From contig NZ_JBPODZ010000001.1 of the NCBI RefSeq assembly GCF_052060015.1, positions 186,001 to 250,000 on the forward strand: 64,000 bases of DNA. The letters are read 5' to 3'. This DNA comes from Arhodomonas sp052060015. Lineage in GTDB: Bacteria; Pseudomonadota; Gammaproteobacteria; Nitrococcales; Nitrococcaceae. The notes below the pieces were generated by a model that saw nothing but the letters and a program-made list of their open reading frames with translations, did no database searches and was not told the origin of the DNA. Numbering within the stretch: position 1 is the stretch's first letter; the number at the start of each line of letters is the position of its first letter. Positions 23,743-33,752 of the stretch are shown here, piece by piece. Position numbers and translations under genes: made by a program.

Positions 23743-25152
23743 ATGGACCTGGACCCATTGCTCCTGTCGCGAATACAGTTCGCGTTCGTTGTCTCCTTCC
23801 ACGCCATATTCCCGGTGTTCACCATCGGGCTCGCTTCCTATATCGCGGTGCTCGAGGGGCTGTTTTACCGCACGGAGGACCCGGTGTGGTCCCGGCTCTC
23901 GGAGTTTTGGACCAAGGTCTTTGCCGTAGTTTTCGGCATGGGCGTGGTATCCGGGATCGTGATGTCGTTCCAGTTCGGTACCAACTGGAGCAACTTCTCC
24001 CAGGCCACCGCCAACTTCCTGGGGCCGGTGCTCTCCTACGAGGTGGTGACCGCCTTCTTCCTGGAGGCGGCCTTCCTGGGGGTGTTGCTGTTCGGCCGCA
24101 ACAAGGTGCCACCGGGCGCGCACCTATTCGCCGCCGTGATGGTGGCGGCCGGCACCTTCATCTCCTCGTTCTGGATCCTCTCCGCCAACAGTTGGATGCA
24201 TACCCCGGCCGGCGCGGAGCTCCGCGACGGGATGTTCCACATCACCGCCTGGGGCGAGGCGATCTTCAGCCCGTCGTTCTGGTACCGCTTCTTCCACATG
24301 GCCCTGGCCTCCTTCCTGACCGGCGGATTCGTGGTCGCCGGCGTCAGTGCCTATTACCTGATCCGCGGTCACGCGGTGGACGCCAACCGCAAGGCCCTGT
24401 CCATGACCCTGTGGTTGCTGCTGATCATCGCCCCGGGGCAGCTGGTGCTTGGGGACATGCACGGGTTGAACACCCTGGAGCACCAGCCCACCAAGGTGGC
24501 GGCCATGGAGGGGAACTGGGAGCGCCAGGGCTATGCGCCGCTGCTGCTGTTCGCCATCCCCGACCAGGACGCCCAGGCCAACCACTTCGAGATCGGCATC
24601 CCCGGCGGGGCCAGCCTGATCCTCAAGCACCACCTCGACGGCGAGGTGCCCGGGATCAGCGAGGTGCCCCGGGACGAGCAGCCCCCCGTGGCCATCGTGT
24701 TCTGGTCGTTCCGGGTGATGGTGGGCCTTGGTCTGCTGATGATCGCCTTTGCCGTTTGGGGCGCGTGGCTGCGCTGGAAGGGTCGGCTCTATGACTGCCG
24801 ACCGTTCCTGCAGGGGTTGCGGCTCATGGCGGTGTCCCCGTTCGTGGCGGTGTTGGCCGGCTGGTTCGTCACCGAGATCGGCCGGGCCCCGTGGTTGGTC
24901 CACGGCCTCATGGATCAGGCTGCCGGCCTGACACCGTCGCTGACCGGGGGCATGGCGCTGTTCACCCTCATCGGCTACGTGGCGGTGTATGCGGTGGTCT
25001 TCACCAGTGGCGTCTACTACCTCACCCGCGTGGTCCGCGAGGGCATGGAGGGGGCGCCGGAGACCGAGCAGGGCTCGGATCGCCCCAAGCGGCCGCTGTC
25101 CGCGGTGCATACCGCCTTTGATGAGAACGGCCCGGCGCCGAGTGGGAGGTGA
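23743..25152 (+). CDS. cioA: Cytochrome bd-type quinol oxidase subunit I (CioA type)
   Basis: 469 residues, about nine membrane helices. The N-terminal F-A-F-V-V-S-F-H-A-I-F-P-V-F-T-I-G carries the haem b595 ligand His. The conserved G-R-Q-P-W box appears as G-R-A-P-W. The quinol-binding Q-loop is short, as in cyanide-insensitive oxidases. It oxidises quinol and reduces O2 at the cytoplasmic membrane without proton pumping. ATG 23743 is fixed by GGGAGG at 23731 and the family N-terminus; the frame open upstream is not coding. It overlaps a stop-start junction with cioB. Confidence 0.92.
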   Translation: MDLDPLLLSRIQFAFVVSFHAIFPVFTIGLASYIAVLEGLFYRTEDPVWSRLSEFWTKVFAVVFGMGVVSGIVMSFQFGTNWSNFSQATANFLGPVLSYEVVTAFFLEAAFLGVLLFGRNKVPPGAHLFAAVMVAAGTFISSFWILSANSWMHTPAGAELRDGMFHITAWGEAIFSPSFWYRFFHMALASFLTGGFVVAGVSAYYLIRGHAVDANRKALSMTLWLLLIIAPGQLVLGDMHGLNTLEHQPTKVAAMEGNWERQGYAPLLLFAIPDQDAQANHFEIGIPGGASLILKHHLDGEVPGISEVPRDEQPPVAIVFWSFRVMVGLGLLMIAFAVWGAWLRWKGRLYDCRPFLQGLRLMAVSPFVAVLAGWFVTEIGRAPWLVHGLMDQAAGLTPSLTGGMALFTLIGYVAVYAVVFTSGVYYLTRVVREGMEGAPETEQGSDRPKRPLSAVHTAFDENGPAPSGR

Positions 25153-25158
25153 TTGGCC

Positions 25159-26160
25159 ATGGAGCATATTGATCTGACCCTGATCTGGGCCGTCATCATC
25201 GCCTTCGGTGTGGTGATGTACGTGCTCATGGATGGCTTCGATCTGGGCGTGGGGATCCTCTTCCCCTTCGCCCCGGATGATTCCAGCCGCGATCTGATGA
25301 TGAACTCCGTCGCCCCGGTATGGGACGGCAACGAGACCTGGCTGATCCTCGGTGGCGCCGGGTTGCTCGGCGCCTTCCCGCTGGTGTACACGGTATTGCT
25401 GCCGGCGCTCTACATCGGGGTGTTCCTGCTGCTCGCGGGGCTGATCTTCCGCGGCGTGGCCTTTGAATTCCGGTTCAAGGCAAAAAAGTCCCGCTACCTC
25501 TGGAACTGGGCCTTCGCCGGCGGTTCCACGGTGGCCGCCTTCGCCCAGGGGGCGGTGGTGGGCGCGTATATCCAGGGCTTCAATACCGTCGATGGCGTCT
25601 ATGTCGGCACCGCCCTGGACTGGCTGACCCCCTTCACCGTGCTCACCGGGGTGGGGCTGTTGCTCGGCTACGCCCTGCTCGGCAGCACCTGGCTGATCCT
25701 CAAGACCGAGGGCGAGCTCCAGCAATGGGCCTACCGCGTCAGCCTCCCACTGCTGGCAGCGGTGCTGGTGGTCTTTGCCGTTATCGGCGTCTGGACGCCG
25801 TTGGTGGATGAGTTCGTCCGCGAGCGCTGGTTCGGGAATCTCACCACCATCTGGGTGCTGCCGCTGCTGACCCTGCTGGCCGCACTGGTGCTCTACCGCG
25901 CCGTGCAGCGGCGCCAGGAGGGCATCCCCTTCGTGGCCACCATGGCGCTGTTCGTATGCACCTATCTCAGTCTGCTGGTGAGCAAGTGGCCCTACGTGGT
26001 ACCCCCGGAGTACACCCTTTGGGATGCCGCCTCGGCCCCTGGCTCGCAGCTGTTCCTGCTCATCGGGGTGCTGTTCGTCACGCCGATCGTGCTGGCCTAC
26101 ACCGCCTGGACCTACTGGGTCTTCCGGGGCAAGGTCAGTGCCGACGTGGGCTATCACTGA
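25159..26160 (+). CDS. cioB: Cytochrome bd-type quinol oxidase subunit II (CioB type)
   Basis: 333 residues, about eight membrane helices. The N-terminus has L-M-D-G-F-D-L-G-V-G, typical of CydB/CioB, and N-E-T-W-L follows near residue 55. ATG 25159 is 9 nt after GGGAGG; a TTG at 25153 is only 3 nt from it and less likely. It begins 7 bp after cioA. It is the structural partner of subunit I and binds no haem itself. Confidence 0.92.
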   Translation: MEHIDLTLIWAVIIAFGVVMYVLMDGFDLGVGILFPFAPDDSSRDLMMNSVAPVWDGNETWLILGGAGLLGAFPLVYTVLLPALYIGVFLLLAGLIFRGVAFEFRFKAKKSRYLWNWAFAGGSTVAAFAQGAVVGAYIQGFNTVDGVYVGTALDWLTPFTVLTGVGLLLGYALLGSTWLILKTEGELQQWAYRVSLPLLAAVLVVFAVIGVWTPLVDEFVRERWFGNLTTIWVLPLLTLLAALVLYRAVQRRQEGIPFVATMALFVCTYLSLLVSKWPYVVPPEYTLWDAASAPGSQLFLLIGVLFVTPIVLAYTAWTYWVFRGKVSADVGYH

Positions 26161-26175
26161 CCAGCGGGGGCGGGG

Positions 26176-27807
26176 CTGAGCCCGCAACGCTGGCTGGCCA
26201 CCGAGGCACGGGCGGTCCGGCCGCAGCTCGCGGCGGCGGCGGCGGCGGGGATCATCCACGGTCTGGCCACCGTCGCCCAGGCGGGGCTGGTGGCTTGGGT
26301 GATCGCCCGCCTTGCTGGCGGCGACCGCCCTTCGGGCGCGATCCTTGCCGCCCTGGCGGGCGCCGTGGCGGTGCGTGCCGGCACGCTGTATTGTCAGCGC
26401 CGGGCGGGGGTGGAGGCCGGGTTGCGGGTGTGTGCAGCGGTTCGCGAACGGCTGCTGCGCCAGCTCGCCCGTCTCGGACCCAGCGGTTTCGCGGATCAGC
26501 ACGCGGCGGGGGTGGCGAGCCGGGCGGTAGAGCAGGTGGACGCGCTGGACGGCTACTTCGCCCGCTTTCTCCCCCAGTCGGCGTTGGCGGTGGTGGTGCC
26601 CGTCATGATGCTGGCGGTGGTGGCGGCGCTGGATTGGCTGGCGGCGGTGTTCCTGTTGCTGGCCGCGCCGCTGATTCCCCTGTTCATGGCCTTGGTAGGC
26701 ATGGGCGCGGAACGTCTCAACCAGGCCCAGTTCCGTGAGCTCTCCCGCCTATCCGGGCGCTTCCTGGATCGGGTCCGGGGGCTGCCCACGATTACGCTGT
26801 TCGATCACGGTGAGCGCAGCATAGAAGAGGTGGCCGCGGCCGCCGAGGGTTATCGGCGGCGCAGCATGCGGACCCTTCGGGTGGCCTTTCTGTCCTCGGC
26901 GGTGCTGGAGTTCTTCGCCTCGGTCGCCATCGCCGTGGTCGCCATCTATACCGGCTTCGCCCTGCTCGGCTATATCGAGTTCGGTCCCGCCCAGGAGATG
27001 ACCCTGTTCTCCGGCTTGTTCATCCTCCTGCTTTCCCCCGAATTCTTCCAACCCCTGCGGAATCTCGCCCAGCATTACCACGATCGGGCCGCGGCCGTGG
27101 GCGCCGCTGCCGAGGTGCTGGGGCTGCTGGAGCGGCGGGCGCCGGCAGCGCATACCCGCGATCCGGGGATGGCTGCAGGGGCCGTCGCCGTGGACGGTGT
27201 CTGCGTCGACGACCAAGAGCGCGGCCGGCTGTTCGGACCGCTATCGCTGACGGTGGCGCCGGGGGAGTGTCTGGTGCTCACCGGGTCCACCGGGGCGGGC
27301 AAGACCATGCTGCTGCGGCTGCTCGCCGGCTTCCTCGAGCCCTCGGTCGGGGCGGTGCGGGTCGGCGGCGACGGGGCCTTCGCCTGGCTCGGTCAGCACC
27401 CGTTGCTCGTTCGGGACAGCGTTGCCGGTAATATCCGCCTGGGGCGCCCCGGCGAGATTCCGGAGGCGGAGTTACAGGCGGCGGCCGATGCCGCGGGGGT
27501 GTCGGCGTTTGCCGCGGCGTTGCCCGACGGGATGGATACCCCGGTCGGGGAGCGGGGTTACGGCCTCTCCGGGGGCCAGGGGCGCCGGCTCGCCTTGGCC
27601 CGGGTGTTCGTCTCCGAGGCCCCCCTGGTGCTGCTCGATGAGCCCACCAGTGGCCTGGACGGGACCTCCCGGGAGCACGTCGTGGCGGGCATACAGCGCC
27701 TGCGCGAGCAGGGGCGTACCCTCGTCATCGCCAGCCATGACCAGGCCCTGGTCCCGCTCGCGGACCGCCATATCGCGCTGGCGCAGGGGGGTCTCCATGT
27801 GGCATGA
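26176..27807 (+). CDS. cydD: CydD: ABC exporter half for cytochrome bd maturation, non-standard start
   Basis: About 543 residues if translation begins at CTG 26176. A membrane domain of about six helices precedes an ABC domain with Walker A T-G-S-T-G-A-G-K-T, signature L-S-G-G-Q-G-R-R, Walker B L-V-L-L-D-E-P-T and A-S-H-D. The in-frame stop of cioB is at 26158-26160. No ATG, GTG or TTG occurs until GTG 26290, yet the codons between read as the family N-terminus (S-P-Q-R-W-L-A-T-E-A-R-A then a hydrophobic helix). Starting at 26290 would remove the first helix. CydDC exports cysteine/glutathione to the periplasm for bd oxidase assembly. Confidence 0.82.
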   Translation: MSPQRWLATEARAVRPQLAAAAAAGIIHGLATVAQAGLVAWVIARLAGGDRPSGAILAALAGAVAVRAGTLYCQRRAGVEAGLRVCAAVRERLLRQLARLGPSGFADQHAAGVASRAVEQVDALDGYFARFLPQSALAVVVPVMMLAVVAALDWLAAVFLLLAAPLIPLFMALVGMGAERLNQAQFRELSRLSGRFLDRVRGLPTITLFDHGERSIEEVAAAAEGYRRRSMRTLRVAFLSSAVLEFFASVAIAVVAIYTGFALLGYIEFGPAQEMTLFSGLFILLLSPEFFQPLRNLAQHYHDRAAAVGAAAEVLGLLERRAPAAHTRDPGMAAGAVAVDGVCVDDQERGRLFGPLSLTVAPGECLVLTGSTGAGKTMLLRLLAGFLEPSVGAVRVGGDGAFAWLGQHPLLVRDSVAGNIRLGRPGEIPEAELQAAADAAGVSAFAAALPDGMDTPVGERGYGLSGGQGRRLALARVFVSEAPLVLLDEPTSGLDGTSREHVVAGIQRLREQGRTLVIASHDQALVPLADRHIALAQGGLHVA

Positions 27808-29494
27808 CCTGCGCCCGTATCTGCGCCTCCTCGGCGGCCACCGTGGCCGCCTGCTGCTCGGCGGTGTGCTCCTGCTGGTCACCACGCTCGCCGGTACCGG
27901 CCTGCTGGCCCTGTCCGGCTGGTTCATTACTGCCACCGCCGTCACCGCGGCCCTCTGGGCCGCCGGCGCTGCGGCCTCCCTCGATATCTACGTCCCGGGG
28001 GCGGGGATCCGAACCTTCGCGCTGACCCGCACGGTGGCCCGCTATCTGGAGCGGTTGTACAACCACGACACCGTGCTGCGGCTGCTCGCCGAGTTGCGGA
28101 CGGCCGTATTCGCGCGACTGAGCCGGTTAGATCCCGCCACACTGGCGCGGTTTCGCACCGCGACCCTGTTGAACCGCCTCACTGCCGATGTGGATGCCCT
28201 GGACGCGCTGTATCTGCGCATCCTCGCGCCGCCGTTGGTGGCCCTGGCGGCCGTGGCGCTGCTCGGCTTGCTGATGGCGGTGTTCGCCCCCCTGATCGCC
28301 TTGTCGGTGAGCCTCGTCCTCCTCGCCCTCTGGCTCGGTGTCAACACCCTGGCGGGGTGGGGCAGTACTGCGGTGAACCGTCGGCTGGCCGATGCCACGG
28401 AGGCGCTGCGGGTGGGGGTGGTGGAGCAGGTGGACGGGCTCGCCGAGCTCCTCGCCTTCGGCACTGTGGCGGGTCATCGCCGTCGGCTACTGGAGACCGA
28501 CCGGTCGCGGGCGGCCTGTCACCGTCGCCTCGCCCGCCGCTCCGGCCTGGGGGAGGCCCTGATGCATGGCGGGGTTCAGGGCACGAGTGTGCTGGTCCTT
28601 GCCCTCGGTGTCTGGGCGTACCCGCCGGGCGAGTTGTCCGCGGCGGTAGTGGCGCTATTGGTGCTGGCGGTGCTCGGCGTCGGCGAGCTCTTCGCCACCC
28701 TGCCGTCGGCCTTCGTGGACCTCGGTCGCGTCCGCACGGCGGCCCGGCGGGTGAGCACCGAGATCGGCCGCACCACCGCGGTGGCCCCGCCAGCACGTCC
28801 GGCCCCGGCGCCGGTGGCCGATGACCTCTCCCTGGAGGACGTCACCTTGCGCCATGCGCCCTGGATGCCCCCGGTCCTCGCGGAGGTGGATCTCCGGATC
28901 CCGGCGGGTTCTCGGCTGGCGGTGGTCGGCCCGTCGGGTAGTGGCAAGAGCAGCATTGCCGATCTGTGCGTACGGCTGATCGACCCCACCAGCGGTACCG
29001 TGCGCCTCGGGGGCACGGACCTGCGGCGGCTCGAGCCGTCGTTCCTGCACCGGCGTTTGGCCTATCTCACCCAGCGCGGCGAGCTCTTCGACGATACCAT
29101 CGCCGGCAATCTCCGCATCGCCCAGCCCGGAGCCGGTGAACCGGCGCTGTGGCGGGCACTGGAGGTCGCAGGGCTGGCGTCGTTTGTCGCGGACCTCCCG
29201 GCGGGCCTGGATACCTGGGTGGGCGAGAGCGGCCGCCGTCTATCCGGTGGGCAGGGGCGGCGCCTGGCCCTGGCCCGGGTGGTGTTGCGGGATGCCCCCG
29301 TAGTGCTGCTGGACGAGCCGTTCACCGGCCTGGACGCCGCTACCGCCGCCGATGTGGCGGAACGCCTGGATCAGTGGCTCGCCGGGCGTACGGCACTGCT
29401 GCTGGCCCATTCGGTGGCGGCGCTTCCGTCGGTGGACTACGTCCACGAGCTCCGTGATGGTCGCCTCCTCCCAGCGGGGAACGGCAGGGGCTGA
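27797..29494 (+). CDS. cydC: CydC: ABC exporter half for cytochrome bd maturation
   Basis: 565 residues. The N-terminal membrane domain starts L-R-P-Y-L-R-L-L-G-G-H-R-G and has L-A-L-S-G-W-F-I-T-A-T-A, typical of CydC. The ABC domain has G-P-S-G-S-G-K-S-S, L-S-G-G-Q-G-R-R-L-A-L-A and V-V-L-L-D-E-P-F-T-G-L-D. The ATG at 27797 overlaps the cydD end by 11 bp, indicating translational coupling. It forms a heterodimer with CydD. The same frame is open to 27422, but that part lies inside cydD and is not coding. Confidence 0.93.
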   Translation: MWHDLRPYLRLLGGHRGRLLLGGVLLLVTTLAGTGLLALSGWFITATAVTAALWAAGAAASLDIYVPGAGIRTFALTRTVARYLERLYNHDTVLRLLAELRTAVFARLSRLDPATLARFRTATLLNRLTADVDALDALYLRILAPPLVALAAVALLGLLMAVFAPLIALSVSLVLLALWLGVNTLAGWGSTAVNRRLADATEALRVGVVEQVDGLAELLAFGTVAGHRRRLLETDRSRAACHRRLARRSGLGEALMHGGVQGTSVLVLALGVWAYPPGELSAAVVALLVLAVLGVGELFATLPSAFVDLGRVRTAARRVSTEIGRTTAVAPPARPAPAPVADDLSLEDVTLRHAPWMPPVLAEVDLRIPAGSRLAVVGPSGSGKSSIADLCVRLIDPTSGTVRLGGTDLRRLEPSFLHRRLAYLTQRGELFDDTIAGNLRIAQPGAGEPALWRALEVAGLASFVADLPAGLDTWVGESGRRLSGGQGRRLALARVVLRDAPVVLLDEPFTGLDAATAADVAERLDQWLAGRTALLLAHSVAALPSVDYVHELRDGRLLPAGNGRG

Positions 29495-29573
29495 CCTCGG
29501 CGGGGGACGTTCTTTTCAGCGCGCGTTCCGGATCGGGTAGCATGCCCGGGTTCGCACCCAGGGAGACGAGCGC

Positions 29574-31559
<1,986 letters not shown>

Positions 31560-31565
31560 GCCCGG

Positions 31566-32738
31566 TCAGTAGTGCGGCCGCTGATAGCCTCCGGGGATGC
31601 CGTTGCGCGAGAACACGAATTGCCAGAGCTGGATGTCGCGCGCCCGGAAGGCCCCTGCGCAGGAGAGCAGATAGTACCGCCACATGCGATAGAACCGCTC
31701 GCCGTAGGTGTCGCGGAAGCGCGGCCAGGCGGCCTCGAAATTGGCGTGCCAGGCCATCAGCGTGCGGTCGTAGTCGGCCCCGAAATTGTGCAGGTCCTCG
31801 GTGACGAAGCGCCCTTCGGTGGTGTTGTGGATCTGCACCAGCGAGGGCAGGTCGCCATTGGGGAAGATGTACTTGTCGATCCAGGGGTCCGGGGTGGTAT
31901 CCGTGCGGTTCTTGCCGATGGTGTGTAGCACGAATACCCCGTCGTCACTGAGATTGCGCTCGACCACGTCCATGAAGGTATCGTGGTTCTTGCGGCCGAC
32001 GTGCTCGAACATGCCGACGCTGACGATGCGCTCGAAGGTCTCGTCGAGGTCCCGATAGTCCTGATGGCGGAACTCCACCGGCAGGCCTTCACAGTCCGCG
32101 CGTCCCTTCTGCACCTGCTCGTCGGAGACCGTCAGGCCCACGCATTCCACGCCGTAGCGTTCGGCGGCGTACTTCATCAGGCTGCCCCAGCCGCAGCCTA
32201 TGTCCAGTACCCGCATGCCGGGCTCCAGTTGTAGCTTCCGGCACAGCAGCTCCAGTTTGTCCTCCTGGGCCTGGTCCAGGTTGTCGGCGTAGCGCCAGTA
32301 GCCACAGGTATAGGTCATGCGGCGGTCGAGCATGGCGGCGTAGAAGTCATTGCCCAGGTCGTAGTGGGCCTCGCCCACCTCCCAGGCCTTGCGCGCCGTC
32401 TGAAGGTTGAGCAAACGCGCGCGCAGCGCGTGCAGGGCCAGGCGCATCGGCCGAACCTGTTCCTCGATGCCGCTCGCGAGGATTCGATGGAAGAACTCGT
32501 CGAGGCGCCCGCAGTCCCACCAGCCATCCATGTAGGCCTCACCCAGGCCCAGGTTGCCGTAGGCGAGGGCGCGGTCGAAGACCCGCTCGTCGTGGACCTG
32601 GAGGTCCCAGGGGCGATCACCGTTGATGCGGACATCGGCCTGCGCGAGGAGCTCCTCGGCCAGACCTCGCGAGCCCTGCCCGGAGCGTGTCCGCCGCTGT
32701 GCGGTCTGCTCTCTGGCCTCGGCCTCGGTTTCCTGCAT
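31566..32738 (-). CDS. cfa: Cyclopropane-fatty-acyl-phospholipid synthase
   Basis: 390 residues, normal length. The SAM-binding site is V-L-D-I-G-C-G-W-G-S near residue 170. A-Y-G-N-L-G-L-G-E-A-Y-M-D-G-W-W near residue 60 and the conserved S-V-G-M-F-E-H-V-G near residue 237 identify the Cfa family. It methylenates cis double bonds of membrane phospholipid acyl chains, a stationary-phase, acid and salt adaptation. It is convergent with the antiporter gene, with only 6 bp between stops. Confidence 0.93.
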   Translation of the reverse strand: MQETEAEAREQTAQRRTRSGQGSRGLAEELLAQADVRINGDRPWDLQVHDERVFDRALAYGNLGLGEAYMDGWWDCGRLDEFFHRILASGIEEQVRPMRLALHALRARLLNLQTARKAWEVGEAHYDLGNDFYAAMLDRRMTYTCGYWRYADNLDQAQEDKLELLCRKLQLEPGMRVLDIGCGWGSLMKYAAERYGVECVGLTVSDEQVQKGRADCEGLPVEFRHQDYRDLDETFERIVSVGMFEHVGRKNHDTFMDVVERNLSDDGVFVLHTIGKNRTDTTPDPWIDKYIFPNGDLPSLVQIHNTTEGRFVTEDLHNFGADYDRTLMAWHANFEAAWPRFRDTYGERFYRMWRYYLLSCAGAFRARDIQLWQFVFSRNGIPGGYQRPHY

Positions 32739-32918
32739 GACCCCTTCTCCTCCCTCACGGCCTGGCGTGGACGCTTACCATAACCATGGCGTCTTCGCAT
32801 TGGAATTCAAACCCGCTGATCATGCCAATAGTCAAGGGCTATGGGAGGGCATACTCGCCCGGGGCGCGCTGGTTGCGTACCCTCGTGGGGCCGGAGTCGG
32901 AGAAGGCAAGGGGCGAGG

Positions 32919-33296
32919 GTGTTGAACCAGTTCTTGTTGACCATCGCGGTAATCGCGGTAGTGGTGATCGTGCTTCGCTTTCGCGGGGCCGGCGCAGCGG
33001 CGAAGCGTGTGCCGCGGCGCCAGACACGGCACTGGCCCCCGAGCCGACGCGCGATGGCCGGCTATGCCCTGGTTGCCCTGTTGATCGTTGCCGTGAGCAC
33101 GGTGGTCTATTTGCAGTGGGCGGAGCAGCACCGGGTGGTCACGGTGCGGGTGGTCGACACGGAGAGCGGTGACCAACAGGAATACCTGGTCTACAAAAAG
33201 GACGTGGGCGGGCGCTCCTTCCGCACCGTGGACGGGCGTTACGTCTCGTTGAGCGCCTCGGATCGCATGGAGCTCGACGAGGCACCGGAGCGCTAG
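32919..33296 (+). CDS. Small membrane protein of unknown function
   Basis: 125 residues from GTG 32919 (TTG 32922 also possible); AAGGGG lies upstream. Helix 1 is near the N-terminus (L-L-T-I-A-V-I-A-V-V-V-I-V-L). A basic loop (R-R-Q-T-R-H-W) and helix 2 (A-G-Y-A-L-V-A-L-L-I-V-A-V) follow. The C-terminal ~65 residues are soluble and carry V-T-V-R-V-V-D-T-E-S and V-Y-K-K-D-V-G-G-R-S-F. I do not recognise a named family. Coding support comes from the two clean helices and codon use. Possibly linked to the K+-channel genes downstream. Confidence 0.6.
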   Translation: MLNQFLLTIAVIAVVVIVLRFRGAGAAAKRVPRRQTRHWPPSRRAMAGYALVALLIVAVSTVVYLQWAEQHRVVTVRVVDTESGDQQEYLVYKKDVGGRSFRTVDGRYVSLSASDRMELDEAPER

Positions 33297-33361
33297 CGGG
33301 ATGCACCGGCGCTCACAAGGACGTAGGATGGGCCGTTATTCCAGCGGGGGTGTTTCAGGGA

Positions 33362-33745
33362 ATGAATCTGGAAAGGGTGCTGTTCGGCTTCTTTATCCTG
33401 TTGGCACTGACCCTGAACTTTGGGTTCTTCCTGGGCGACTTTGACGAGCCCGCTCACCACAATGTATTCGAGCTCTATGCCGCGTTGGTGGTGTCGCTGA
33501 TCGCCACGGTGCTCAAGTTCGGGGAGCGCACCCAGATCGGGGCGATCCTACTGGCCTCCAGCCTGGTGGCGGACCTGCAGCTGATCACCGCCGCAGTGGT
33601 CTGGGCGGCCGCCGAGCACGTCACGGGCGTGGGCCTGACCCCGGCGGTGATGGCCAGCATCGTCTCGCTGTCCGGCGGCGCGCTGCTCGCCAATCTCGCC
33701 TCGGTGACCATACTCATCATCGAGACGGTCAACATGCAGCGCTGA
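33362..33745 (+). CDS. Four-helix membrane protein, DUF6394-like
   Basis: 127 residues with about four helices. It opens with M-N-L-E-R-V-L-F-G-F-F and N-F-G-F-F-L-G-D-F, then F-G-E-R-T-Q-I-G and S-L-V-A-D-L-Q-L-I. These features match my recollection of the DUF6394 group, found beside K+-channel genes. It ends 7 bp before the RCK-channel gene, so the two are surely cotranscribed. That suggests an accessory role in K+ transport, which is inference. Confidence 0.7.
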   Translation: MNLERVLFGFFILLALTLNFGFFLGDFDEPAHHNVFELYAALVVSLIATVLKFGERTQIGAILLASSLVADLQLITAAVVWAAAEHVTGVGLTPAVMASIVSLSGGALLANLASVTILIIETVNMQR

Positions 33746-33752
33746 GCCCGCC

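Noticed and set aside
24124..26502. 792-codon open frame antisense to cioAB-cydD
   Set aside because: Its translation is His/Gly/Gln-rich without any domain, typical of the strand opposite a GC-rich membrane-protein gene.
27422..27796. 5' extension of cydC
   Set aside because: It overlaps the cydD ABC domain; cydC family proteins begin at the ATG 27797 sequence.
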